In this document: positions 1 to 8,540 of the stretch, in pieces
Position numbering within the stretch: the first letter of the stretch is position 1
Layout of the letters: each line of letters opens with the position of its first letter
Source of the DNA: Nocardia sp. MH4
GTDB taxonomy: Bacteria > Actinomycetota > Actinomycetes > Mycobacteriales > Mycobacteriaceae
NCBI RefSeq assembly: GCF_019266065.1
Contig: NZ_LPNR01000116.1
Location: 1,180-52,138 of the forward strand
Reading direction: 5' to 3'
Length of the DNA: 50,959 nt
The notes under the pieces: model-generated
What the model saw: only the letters and a program-made list of their open reading frames with translations
Told to the model about the DNA's origin: nothing
Databases searched by the model: none
Made by a program: the position numbers and the translations under genes

Positions 1-83
1 GAGGGGTGAGACGTACCGCCGAAGGCGCAGTATCACCCCTCGGCGGCGAGGTCACGAGGCCGAAACCCGCGGCGCCAGCCGCC
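1..83. repeat. Dispersed palindromic repeat, copy A (left arm cut by window edge)
   Basis: This 83-bp block recurs at 39460-39542 with 8 mismatches and no gaps. Its core is a hairpin in which GAGGGGTGA (1-9) faces TCACCCCTC (33-41). The right flank, CGAGGTCACGAGGCCGAAA (48-66), is in copy B the right arm of a larger palindrome, so the matching left arm should lie just before base 1. It sits immediately downstream of the acyl-CoA synthetase stop codon, as copy B sits between two convergent genes, which would suit a terminator-like or mobile palindromic element. Confidence 0.75.
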
Positions 84-85
84 AA

Positions 86-1720
<1,635 letters not shown>

Positions 1721-1839
1721 CGAAAACTCCTTCGGTCTCGCCGCGGCATGAGCCACGTCACAAGCGGATGCTACCGAAGGGAGCGCGGGCGGCAACCGTT
1801 TCCCAGCGTAACTTTTCCTGGTGAACGGTGTGTTCAGCG

Positions 1840-2223
1840 TCAGCCCTCTTGCGTGCGGTGCGGCGGTTGCGCGTCGGGGCCGCGATGATGCGCGGGCACG
1901 CCGGGGCCCGCGTGCTCGGCGTTGTGCACCGCGTCGACCACCAGCCTGCGGACGTGGTCGTTCTCCAGGCTGTAGTAGATCGTGGTGCCCTCCCGACGGG
2001 TGCGCACCAGCCGCGCCATCCGCAATTTGGCCAGATGCTGCGACACCGACGGCCCCGGCTTGCCGACCTCGGTCGCCAGTTCGTTCACCGACAATTCACG
2101 GTCGGCCAGCGCCCACAGCACCTGGACCCGGGTCGGATCGGCGAGCATCCGGAAGACCTCGACGACCAGCCCCACCTGGTCCTCGGCCAGTGGTGCGCGG
2201 ACCGGGTCGCCGTCTGCGTTCAT
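1840..2223 (-). CDS. kmtR: ArsR/SmtB-family Ni(II)/Co(II)-type repressor, KmtR-like
   Basis: A 127-residue winged-helix repressor; the recognition region 'GKPGPSVSQHLAKLRMARLV' (residues 54-73) is typical of ArsR proteins. As I recall it, the whole chain follows M. tuberculosis KmtR (Rv0827c) closely with a two-residue offset. The five KmtR metal ligands (H88, E101, H102, H110, H111) fall exactly on H90, E103, H104, H112 and H113 here. KmtR represses a cation-diffusion-facilitator exporter when nickel or cobalt is absent; no such exporter is present in this window, so the target is elsewhere or the gene is autoregulated. The DNA-binding call is secure; the metal call rests on recalled ligand positions. 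Confidence 0.85.
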   Translation of the reverse strand: MNADGDPVRAPLAEDQVGLVVEVFRMLADPTRVQVLWALADRELSVNELATEVGKPGPSVSQHLAKLRMARLVRTRREGTTIYYSLENDHVRRLVVDAVHNAEHAGPGVPAHHRGPDAQPPHRTQEG

Positions 2224-2246
2224 GCGCAGATGATAGGCCCGGCCGG

Positions 2247-2846
2247 TCAGCGCAAGGCGAGGTCGGCCAGCGCGGTCCAGTCGGCCAGCACCTGCTTGCG
2301 GCGGACCCGGTCGCGCCCGACCATCTCGTCGAGAGTGGCGCCGCGGACCAGATTGATGGTGAGCCAGAAGGTGCTCTCCAGCCGCTCGCGGGTGATCGCG
2401 GGGTCGATCAGCCCGGCGCAGCGGTCGAGCAGCTCGACGGTCAGCTCGTGCTGGACGCGCAGCATCTCCCGGCGCAGCGGCGGATCGTTGGCGATGCCGA
2501 CGTAGAGCTCGACGGCGGCGCGGCCGAGCTGCCCGGCGAACGTCGCGGTGACCAGTTCGACCAGCACCGCGCCCGCCGCGCTGTCCCCCGGCAGGGCTTT
2601 GGCCTTGCGCTGCATGGCTTCTCGCTGCCGCTCGGTGAGATGTCCGATGGTCTGCGCGAACAGCTCGCTCCTGGTGTGGAACTGGTGCAGCTGCGCGCCC
2701 CGGGTGACCCCGGCCCTGGCGGTGATGTCGGCGATCGAGGCCCCCGCGTAGCCGACCTCGGCCAGGCTCTCGATCGCGGCATCGAGCAGCAGGGTCCGCG
2801 TTCGCAGACTCTTCTCCTGATGCTTGTTCGGTGGCAGCTCGGGCAT
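2247..2846 (-). CDS. TetR-family regulator, divergent from acyl-CoA dehydrogenase
   Basis: A 199-residue TetR protein. The N-terminal helix-turn-helix runs over about residues 15-60, including 'ASIADITARAGVTRGAQLHQF' read as a variant of the usual TVRDIAxxAGVSxGxxYxHF pattern; the rest is an all-helical ligand domain. The start at 2846 (MPELPPNK) fits the normal length of the family, although the frame stays open far upstream across the neighbouring gene. It is divergently arranged with the acyl-CoA dehydrogenase across 72 bp, so it probably controls that gene and itself in response to an acyl-CoA or similar ligand. The operator is not obvious; the spacer holds only a weak TGAA..ATT / AATTCA inverted repeat. 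Confidence 0.88.
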   Translation of the reverse strand: MPELPPNKHQEKSLRTRTLLLDAAIESLAEVGYAGASIADITARAGVTRGAQLHQFHTRSELFAQTIGHLTERQREAMQRKAKALPGDSAAGAVLVELVTATFAGQLGRAAVELYVGIANDPPLRREMLRVQHELTVELLDRCAGLIDPAITRERLESTFWLTINLVRGATLDEMVGRDRVRRKQVLADWTALADLALR

Positions 2847-2881
2847 CGACCCAGTATAGAGGGTGAAAATTCCATGCTGCC

Positions 2882-2911
2882 TTGCACGCAATTCAGTGCT
2901 GGACGTACTGT
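2882..2911 (+). promoter_or_regulatory. Leaderless promoter of the acyl-CoA dehydrogenase gene
   Basis: TTGCAC (2882-2887), an 18-bp spacer and TACTGT (2906-2911) form a SigA-like promoter. Only 7 bases separate the -10 box from the ATG at 2919, so transcription should begin at or next to the start codon. There is no Shine-Dalgarno sequence. Confidence 0.6.
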
Positions 2912-2918
2912 GTCGAGC

Positions 2919-4058
2919 ATGGCTGTTGACCGGATGCTGCCCACCGACGAAGCGCGCGAGCTGATCGAGCTGACCCGTGACATCGCCGACAAGGTGCTCG
3001 AACCGCGCGTCGCCGAGAGCGAGAAGACCGGCGTCTTCCCCGACGGCGTCTTCCCCGCACTCGGCGCGGCCGGGCTGCTGAGCCTGCCGTATCCGGAGGA
3101 ATTCGGCGGCGGCGCGCAGCCCTACGAGGTCTACCTGCAGGTGCTCGAGGAACTGGCGAGCCGCTGGGCCGCCGTCGCGGTCGCGGTGAGCGTGCACGGC
3201 CTGTCCTGCCATCCGCTGTTCACCTATGGCACCGACGAGCAGAAGCAGCAGTGGCTGGCGAGCATGCTCTCCGGCGAGACCATCGGCGCCTACAGCCTGT
3301 CCGAGGCACACGCGGGCTCCGACGCCGCCGCCCTGCGCTGTCGCGCCACCCCGGTCGACGGCGGCTACCGGCTCACCGGCACCAAGGCGTGGATCACCAA
3401 CGGCGGCCGCGCCGACTTCTACACCCTGTTCGCCCGTACCGGCGAGGGCTCGCGCGGCATCTCCTGCTTCCTGGTCCCCGCCGACACCGCGGGCCTGAGC
3501 TTCGGCAAGCCCGAGGAGAAGATGGGCCTGCGCGGCATCCCCACCACCACCGCCGCCTACGACGACGCCTTCCTGCCCACCGAACGCCGCATCGGCGACG
3601 AGGGCCAGGGCCTGTCGATCGCCTTCAGCGCCCTCGACGCGGGCCGCCTCGGCATCGCCGCCGTGGCCACCGGTGTCGCCCAGCGCGCGCTCGACGAGGC
3701 CGTGGCCTACGCGAAGGAGCGGGAGGCGTTCGGCCGCAAGATCATCGACCACCAGGGTCTGGGCTTCGTCCTCGCCGACATGGCCGCCGCCGTCGACACC
3801 GCCCGCGCCACCTACCTCGACGCCGCGCGCCGCCGCGACGCCGGACTGCCGTACTCGCGGCAGGCCAGCGTCGCCAAGCTGGTCGCCACCGACGCCGCGA
3901 TGAAGGTGACCACCGACGCGGTCCAGGTCTTCGGCGGCTACGGCTACACCCAGGACTTCCCGGTGGAGCGCTACATGCGCGAGGCCAAGGTCATGCAGAT
4001 CTTCGAGGGCACCAACCAGATCCAGCGCCTGGTGATCGCGCGCCATCTCGCCGGGTGA
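2919..4058 (+). CDS. Acyl-CoA dehydrogenase
   Basis: A 379-residue flavoprotein of the usual acyl-CoA dehydrogenase length, catalysing alpha,beta-desaturation of an acyl-CoA with electron transfer to ETF. Visible signatures are the FAD/substrate loop 'YSLSEAHAGSDAAAL' followed by 'KAWITNGG', and the C-terminal 'QVFGGYGYTQDFPVERYMRE' signature with the catalytic-base region 'QIFEGTNQIQR'. The E in IFEGTNQIQ is where short/medium-chain enzymes carry the catalytic base. The ATG at 2919 follows a good promoter by 7 bases. The divergent TetR gene is the likely regulator. Chain-length preference cannot be assigned. Confidence 0.93.
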   Translation: MAVDRMLPTDEARELIELTRDIADKVLEPRVAESEKTGVFPDGVFPALGAAGLLSLPYPEEFGGGAQPYEVYLQVLEELASRWAAVAVAVSVHGLSCHPLFTYGTDEQKQQWLASMLSGETIGAYSLSEAHAGSDAAALRCRATPVDGGYRLTGTKAWITNGGRADFYTLFARTGEGSRGISCFLVPADTAGLSFGKPEEKMGLRGIPTTTAAYDDAFLPTERRIGDEGQGLSIAFSALDAGRLGIAAVATGVAQRALDEAVAYAKEREAFGRKIIDHQGLGFVLADMAAAVDTARATYLDAARRRDAGLPYSRQASVAKLVATDAAMKVTTDAVQVFGGYGYTQDFPVERYMREAKVMQIFEGTNQIQRLVIARHLAG

Positions 4059-4157
4059 GCTACCCCGCAACGCGCTGATCACACAGCCTCAGCCCGTTCC
4101 GGCAACCGGCCAGTAAACTGGACGGCGTCTCGAGACCTCGGGCGAAAGAGGTGCGCG

Positions 4158-4943
4158 ATGCTGTGGTGGTTGATCGTGATCGTCGTCGTGTGCGTGGTCG
4201 CGCTGCTGTATCTGCGCGCCGAGCAGAACAAGCGGACCGCGCGCGAACTCGACGAAGCGCAGGCCGATGCCAGAGTGACGATCGAACGGCTCGGCGGCCA
4301 GGTGTACCAGCTGTCGCCGCGCAACGAAGCGGCCCGGCAGGCGCTGGCCGACGCGTCCGAACGCTACAACGCCGCGGGCGGGCAGATGGACAGGGCGAAC
4401 TCACCCGTCCAGGCCCGCCTGGCCAAGCAGACGGCAGTGGAAGGGCTCTATTACATCCGGGCTGCGCGCACGGCGATGAATATGGACCCGGGCCCGCCGG
4501 TACCGGCCCTCGATGGTCAGGACATCGCGGGACAGGTCGACCAGCAACGGGTCGTCGAGCACAACGGTCGCCGCATCGCCGCTTCCCCCACCCCCTCCCA
4601 GGGCACGCCGAATTATTACCCCGGCGGGCGTGTGGCCGGACGGCCGGTCCCCGCGGGGTGGTATTCGGAGCCGTGGTGGAAGCCCGCGCTGATCGCCGGC
4701 GCCTGGGGCGCCGGTTCGGCACTGCTGTTCACGACATTGTTCGCCGGGATGTCCGGAGTCGGCTACGACGCCCAGGCCTTCGAGGACGGCACCGGCGAAG
4801 CGGCACTCGACCAGGGCGAGGTCGGCCAGGATCCGGGGTACGACCCGGGTCAGGATTCAGAGGGGTGGGGCGGCTCCGATGGTGTCGAGGGTGGATACGA
4901 CAGCGGCGGGTTCGACAGCGGCGGTGGATTCGACGCGTTCTGA
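4158..4943 (+). CDS. Membrane protein with Gly/Asp-rich tail, unknown function
   Basis: 261 residues. An N-terminal membrane helix (residues 1-17) is followed by a charged helical segment (about 20-110, rich in Arg, Glu and Ala). A second hydrophobic stretch lies at about 178-200, and the acidic, Gly-rich tail ends in GGFDSGGGFDAF. The arrangement suggests a double-anchored protein with an extracytoplasmic or disordered tail, but I do not recognise the family. GAAAGAGG upstream of the ATG and TAAACT at about 4113 give a plausible start and -10 box. The last 87 bp overlap the opposite-strand gene, which is unusual and makes the end of one of the two less certain. Confidence 0.75.
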   Translation: MLWWLIVIVVVCVVALLYLRAEQNKRTARELDEAQADARVTIERLGGQVYQLSPRNEAARQALADASERYNAAGGQMDRANSPVQARLAKQTAVEGLYYIRAARTAMNMDPGPPVPALDGQDIAGQVDQQRVVEHNGRRIAASPTPSQGTPNYYPGGRVAGRPVPAGWYSEPWWKPALIAGAWGAGSALLFTTLFAGMSGVGYDAQAFEDGTGEAALDQGEVGQDPGYDPGQDSEGWGGSDGVEGGYDSGGFDSGGGFDAF

Positions 4944-5981
4944 ACCAGGCGGCGGGCCGGGACCTGCCCTGGCGCCACCGAGATAGCCGGGGCCGGGATG
5001 CGACGGGGGCACCACGCCACGACGAATCATGTTGCGGCCATGCGGGTCTGGGCTCATGTCGCAGCTCACGTCGTGCCGGTGCCGACCGTCGGCGCGACTG
5101 CGCGCGGTAACCACCGCCTCGACCCGGATGCCGGGTAACAGTCGGCCGGCGGCGATCGGATCGCCTCGGTCCGCCCAGAGCGGGGGCACACCGGCCGCAG
5201 ATAGTCCGCCCTGCGCCGGACACTTCCGAGCCTGGACCTGCGGCGGGACCTTCCGGGTCTCTGCCTGCATCGGGACTATGCAGGTCTCGACTTCCGCCGG
5301 GACCATCCGAGGCTCGACCTCCGCCAGGACCATCCGAGGCTCGACCTGGATCGTGGCGACCGCATCGAGGTCAGCCCGGCCGTAGCCGACCGCGGCGGGG
5401 CAGACCGAGCCGCCGGGTACGTCGCCCACCGGGTCCACAGGCGAGAGTTCCCCAGGGCAGGACTGGCCGCCACCCCCCACGCCCCCCGTGGTGACGACCG
5501 CGCGTTCGGCCGCATCGCCCGAGTCCGCAGGACCATCCCCGATTGCCGACTCGGCAGGACCGGTCGCCACGGACGGCTCGGCGAGGTCCGACTCCGCGGG
5601 ATCGGCACCGGGTGTGGGCCGAGTCGGTTCGGCCTGGCCGGGTAGCGCGAACCCGAACGTGGTGAGCAGCGAGAGGATCGGCTCGACCGGCGATGAACCC
5701 TTCGGGAGGACCAGGTCCAGCGTGGGGCCCAGGTCAGCCGACGGCGGTCCGAGTTCCCATGACGGAGCATCTCCTGCTGCCGCGTCTTCCGTGGTGGATC
5801 GTCCGAGCTCCGGCAGGAGAGCGTCGAGGATCGGGGGCGACAGGTCCGGGCCGACGGCCGTGACCAGCGGGAGGTGCTGGGCGGTCGGAGTGTCCTCGGC
5901 GGCGGCCACGCCGGCGATCGACAGCGCGGCGAACACCATGCCGGTCAGCAGCACACCACGGACGTAGCCGGCCGCGCGCAT
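4857..5981 (-). CDS. Predicted secreted Pro/Val-rich protein with 9-residue repeats
   Basis: 374 residues, unknown family. The first 29 residues form a clear Sec signal peptide (MRAAGYVRG, a hydrophobic core, then AGVAAAED). The mature part is low-complexity, Pro/Glu/Ala-rich, with five consecutive 9-residue units at about residues 213-257. The second ATG (5981) is preferred over the GTG at 5984 because AGGAAGGAG is then correctly spaced. The C-terminal third is Arg/Gly/Pro-rich and its last 29 codons run antisense to the 3' end of the upstream-facing gene at 4158-4943. The real protein could therefore be shorter if there is a frameshift; the N-terminal half is the secure part. Confidence 0.6.
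   Translation of the reverse strand: MRAAGYVRGVLLTGMVFAALSIAGVAAAEDTPTAQHLPLVTAVGPDLSPPILDALLPELGRSTTEDAAAGDAPSWELGPPSADLGPTLDLVLPKGSSPVEPILSLLTTFGFALPGQAEPTRPTPGADPAESDLAEPSVATGPAESAIGDGPADSGDAAERAVVTTGGVGGGGQSCPGELSPVDPVGDVPGGSVCPAAVGYGRADLDAVATIQVEPRMVLAEVEPRMVPAEVETCIVPMQAETRKVPPQVQARKCPAQGGLSAAGVPPLWADRGDPIAAGRLLPGIRVEAVVTARSRADGRHRHDVSCDMSPDPHGRNMIRRGVVPPSHPGPGYLGGARAGPGPPPGSERVESTAAVEPAAVVSTLDTIGAAPPL
5211..5345 (-). repeat. Five 27-bp tandem repeats encoding 9-residue units
   Basis: On the minus strand the units read VEPRMVLAE, VEPRMVPAE, VETCIVPMQ, AETRKVPPQ and VQARKCPAQ. The first two are nearly identical in DNA and the later ones have diverged, the pattern expected from successive in-frame duplication. 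They lie inside the secreted protein. Confidence 0.7.
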
Positions 5982-6041
5982 CACCCACTCCTTCCTGTCT
6001 CGTCAGTACTGGTTCTTCCGGTCGGCGACAAGCCGCGCCCG

Positions 6042-6689
6042 TCAGCTGGGCGTGCGGCACTCCGACAACTCCCCCGCGTCCCGCCGAACCTGCTTGGACG
6101 CGGGCAGCCGCTGGGCGACCACCCTGATCCGCGGATTCTCGTTCTCGATCTGCTGTGCCGAGGCGGCGAGCAGATCCCTGGCGACGCCGCGCAGCCGATC
6201 GGTATCGGCGATATCCACGCCGCCCATCTCGCCCGCCCGCGCGCGGTCCGCCTGCCCGAGCCGCTCGAAGAGCCCGACCAATTCCCCCTGCGCGGAGCGC
6301 CATTCGTCGGGGTAGAGGTCCGGGATCGGTAGCCGGCCGGCGGTATCGCGCGCACCGTCGGCCGCGGCGGCCCGGCCACCGAGGATCATCGCCGCCGTGT
6401 CGCGATACTGCGCCGGCGTGAGCGCCCCGGCTTCGCGCTCGGCCGCTTTCAGCTCCGCCCGATATCGGGTCTGCAGCGAACAGACGGACCGATAGAACGC
6501 GAGCATGGTCGATTGCGTCGCCGCGCTCGCGCCCTCGATCGCCTCGGCGCGCGCCGCAGCAGCCCGATCCACCTGCGACGACGCCGAATCCGGATCGACC
6601 AGCCCGCCGTCGACCGCGCACCCGCCCAGCCCCACACACACCGCCGCGGCCAGCACGAGCGCCCTCACCACCTGCGCACGCCGAGCCAT
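6042..6689 (-). CDS. Predicted lipoprotein, unknown function
   Basis: 215 residues. The N terminus has an Arg-rich n-region, a hydrophobic core and the lipobox LGGC, so signal peptidase II should cleave before Cys24 and the protein should be anchored to the outer face of the membrane. The mature chain is mostly helical and Ala/Arg/Glu-rich, with two further cysteines at about residues 70 and 211 that could pair. I do not recognise a family. It lies just upstream (on the minus strand) of the secreted repeat protein, 60 bp apart, so the two may be co-transcribed. The start at 6689 gives the best-shaped signal peptide. Confidence 0.78.
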   Translation of the reverse strand: MARRAQVVRALVLAAAVCVGLGGCAVDGGLVDPDSASSQVDRAAAARAEAIEGASAATQSTMLAFYRSVCSLQTRYRAELKAAEREAGALTPAQYRDTAAMILGGRAAAADGARDTAGRLPIPDLYPDEWRSAQGELVGLFERLGQADRARAGEMGGVDIADTDRLRGVARDLLAASAQQIENENPRIRVVAQRLPASKQVRRDAGELSECRTPS

Positions 6690-6940
6690 CCGATCGACAC
6701 GGACAACCCCGGCGGCACGGCGCGACTCGACGCGCCGTGCCGCCGTAAGCGGGACCCCACAACCATGACCACGTACTCCTCGCGAGAAGACAGAAAGTCA
6801 GTGCGTGCACGAATGCCCGACCAGGCCGGGCGGAAGCCACCGGGAACGCTAGAACACCGAAACCCCACCTCAGGGGCCCACACCCGTTTCAGATCAGCGT
6901 GTCGCCGTGTTCGCCGACACCGCGCACCCCGTCCCCAGCT

Positions 6941-6971
6941 TTGCTACCCCCCAGCCCCCGCACGCTATACT
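6941..6971 (+). promoter_or_regulatory. Likely promoter of tRNA-Arg(CCT)
   Basis: TTGCTA (6941-6946) and TATACT (6966-6971) are separated by 19 bp and lie 44 bp upstream of the mature tRNA 5' end. The rest of the 6690-7014 stretch holds no gene that I can support. Confidence 0.5.
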
Positions 6972-7014
6972 CGGCACGGTCGAACCGGGCCCCACCCCGA
7001 CCCCGACCAACCCC

Positions 7015-7087
7015 GCCTTCGTAGCTCAGGGGATAGAGCACCGCTCTCCTAAAGCGGGTGTCGCAGGTTCGAATCCTGCCGAGGGCA
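7015..7087 (+). tRNA. tRNA-Arg (anticodon CCT)
   Basis: 73 nt without encoded CCA. The acceptor stem GCCTTCG pairs with CGAGGGC, discriminator A. The anticodon arm is CCGCT-CTCCTAA-AGCGG, giving anticodon CCT (reads AGG). The T arm contains GGTTCGAATCC. The 3' half doubles as the left attachment site of the integrative element, so integration leaves the tRNA intact. Confidence 0.96.
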
Positions 7088-7091
7088 CAAG
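7042..7091 (+). repeat. attL (50-bp direct repeat within tRNA 3' half)
   Basis: Starts with CGCTCTCCTAAAGCGG and ends CGAGGGCACAAG, covering the anticodon arm to four bases beyond the tRNA end. It is identical to 14205-14254. Weaker similarity continues for about 20 further bases past both copies (a shared GCAGGTCAGG). Confidence 0.95.
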
Positions 7092-7103
7092 CATTTATGC
7101 AGG

Positions 7104-8327
7104 TCAGGCGACTTTCTTTCCGTTGCCGTTCGACCCTTCGACCCGTTCCGTACGCAGTTTGTACGCAGTAGCGGCGAACCCCTTGCGGGCCGAGTCGAGC
7201 TTGGTGGCCACGTCGTCGAGGTCGTCGTCGAACAGGTCCGAGTAGAAATCCAGCGTGGTGCTCGGCTTGTCGTGTCCCAGCATCCGTTGCAGCGCCAGCA
7301 CCGATGCGCCCTCAGACACCGCCAGCGAGGCCGCAGTGTGCCGGAGCTCGTGCGGTGTGAGCCCTTCCAGTCCGGCAGCTTTCGCGGCAGCGTCGAACCA
7401 ATCCCGGCGCATGTTGCGCACCCGCAGCACCGCACCTTGCGACGAGGTGAAGACCTCCGCGTCAGCACTTCGGCCGGCAAGACGTTGAGTCAGCGGCTCG
7501 ACCAGGAACGCCGGGAACGCGACACTGCGCCGTTGGTGATCCTTGGGAGCCTTCGTCACCAACTGCCCGTCAACCTCGGTGATGGTCCGCTCGACCTGGA
7601 TTCGGTTGCGCGCGATCGACACAGCGGAGACCTGCATACCCGCCAGCTCGGCGAACCTCAGACCGCAGTAGGCGAGCACCATCACCGTCAGCCAGTTGCT
7701 ACCCGCCTGTTCGGCCAGCCGCTCTACCTCCACACCGGACAGGTAGCGACGCTTCGCGAGACGCTGTTTCGGCCGGTCCACCGTGCGGCACGGGTTCACC
7801 GCGATCTTTCGCGTCTTCACCGCGTGATCGCAGATCTGGGACAGCACGCCGAGGTTCTTCCGGACAGTGCCGCCCGCCGCGCCGCCCTCAACCTGCGAGG
7901 TCACCCATTCCTGAATCTCGTCGTGCATCTCGACCAGATCACCGAGGCGGAGGCTCCCCCACTTCGGCAGGATGTGCCGCTTCACGATGGACTCGTACCG
8001 CGAACGCGTCCCCTGCTCCCACGACGGATGACCAGCAAGCCACGCCTTGGCCACGACATCGACAGTCACCCGCCCAGCCGAGGGCGATGCGTGTGCGCCC
8101 GTCACGACCGCCGATGTTTGTCCGTCCAGCCACGCCTGAGCGTCGACCTTGCGCGCGAACCGCTTGGAGTGCTCTTTGCCCATCGTGTCGACATACCTTG
8201 CACGCCAACGCTTTCCCTTCTCCCACAGCTTGGACGGGACACGATGCAGCGTGCCGTCCGGTCGGCGCTCCTCCTTCGTCCAGAGGTCTTCGACCCCGGC
8301 CCGACGGTTGCGGCGGACGGTGCTCAC
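7104..8327 (-). CDS. int: Tyrosine recombinase (element integrase)
   Basis: 407 residues. It has an N-terminal arm-binding/SAM-like core-binding part (about 30-180) and a C-terminal catalytic domain. The catalytic set is complete: R224 in CGLRFAEL, Lys in 'LVTKAPKD' (about 259), H326 and R329 in HELRHTAAS, H352 in MLGHDK, and the nucleophile Y362 in TTLDFYSDLF. The gene ends 16 bp from the tRNA, as integrases that use tRNA 3' ends commonly do. The GTG start at 8327 overlaps the stop of the excisionase gene by 4 bp (GTGA), implying translational coupling. It should catalyse integration at, and with Xis excision from, the tRNA-Arg site. Confidence 0.95.
   Translation of the reverse strand: MSTVRRNRRAGVEDLWTKEERRPDGTLHRVPSKLWEKGKRWRARYVDTMGKEHSKRFARKVDAQAWLDGQTSAVVTGAHASPSAGRVTVDVVAKAWLAGHPSWEQGTRSRYESIVKRHILPKWGSLRLGDLVEMHDEIQEWVTSQVEGGAAGGTVRKNLGVLSQICDHAVKTRKIAVNPCRTVDRPKQRLAKRRYLSGVEVERLAEQAGSNWLTVMVLAYCGLRFAELAGMQVSAVSIARNRIQVERTITEVDGQLVTKAPKDHQRRSVAFPAFLVEPLTQRLAGRSADAEVFTSSQGAVLRVRNMRRDWFDAAAKAAGLEGLTPHELRHTAASLAVSEGASVLALQRMLGHDKPSTTLDFYSDLFDDDLDDVATKLDSARKGFAATAYKLRTERVEGSNGNGKKVA
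7150..7168. promoter_or_regulatory. Candidate integrase/Xis arm-type sites, left end
   Basis: GTACGCAG twice in direct orientation (7150-7157 and 7161-7168) with a TTT spacer, an 11-bp period close to one helical turn. The same GTACGCAG-N3-GTACGCAG arrangement occurs near the right end at 14073-14091. It lies inside the 3' end of int. Confidence 0.5.
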
Positions 8328-8527
8328 GCGGCATCACCGAGAGCTTCGGCCTCCTGCTCAGCGATCCACGCCAGGATCACCGACTTGCGCCACACACGAC
8401 GGCGAGCACCGAGCTTGAAGCTGGCCGGACCCTTGCCCACGTGCGCCCACCACCGCCAGGTGGCTTCGGGAATCCCGGTCAGCGCTTCGCAGTCCTTGGC
8501 CCTCAGGTACGTGTCTTCGGTGTTCAT
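8324..8527 (-). CDS. xis: Excisionase (MerR-like HTH, AlpA/Xis type)
   Basis: 67 residues, too short for the usual reporting threshold if the upstream codons are dropped. The start at 8527 (MNTEDTYLR) has GGAGG well placed upstream. The chain is a single winged-helix: 'LRAKDCEALTGIPEATWRWWAHVGKGPASFKLGARRRVWRKSVILAWI', quoted here only by its key parts (TGIPEATWRWW, KLGARRRVWRK). That is the helix-turn-helix 17 / excisionase pattern found next to integrases. It sits between rep and int in the same operon and overlaps int by 4 bp. Its job would be to bias Int towards excision. Confidence 0.88.
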   Translation of the reverse strand: MNTEDTYLRAKDCEALTGIPEATWRWWAHVGKGPASFKLGARRRVWRKSVILAWIAEQEAEALGDAA

Positions 8528-8540
8528 TTCCGGTTCCTCC

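Noticed and set aside
6907..7245. Plus-strand frame across the tRNA-Arg gene
   Set aside because: It contains the typical tRNA pseudo-peptide (VAQGIEHRSPKAGVAGSNPA) and runs antisense into int.
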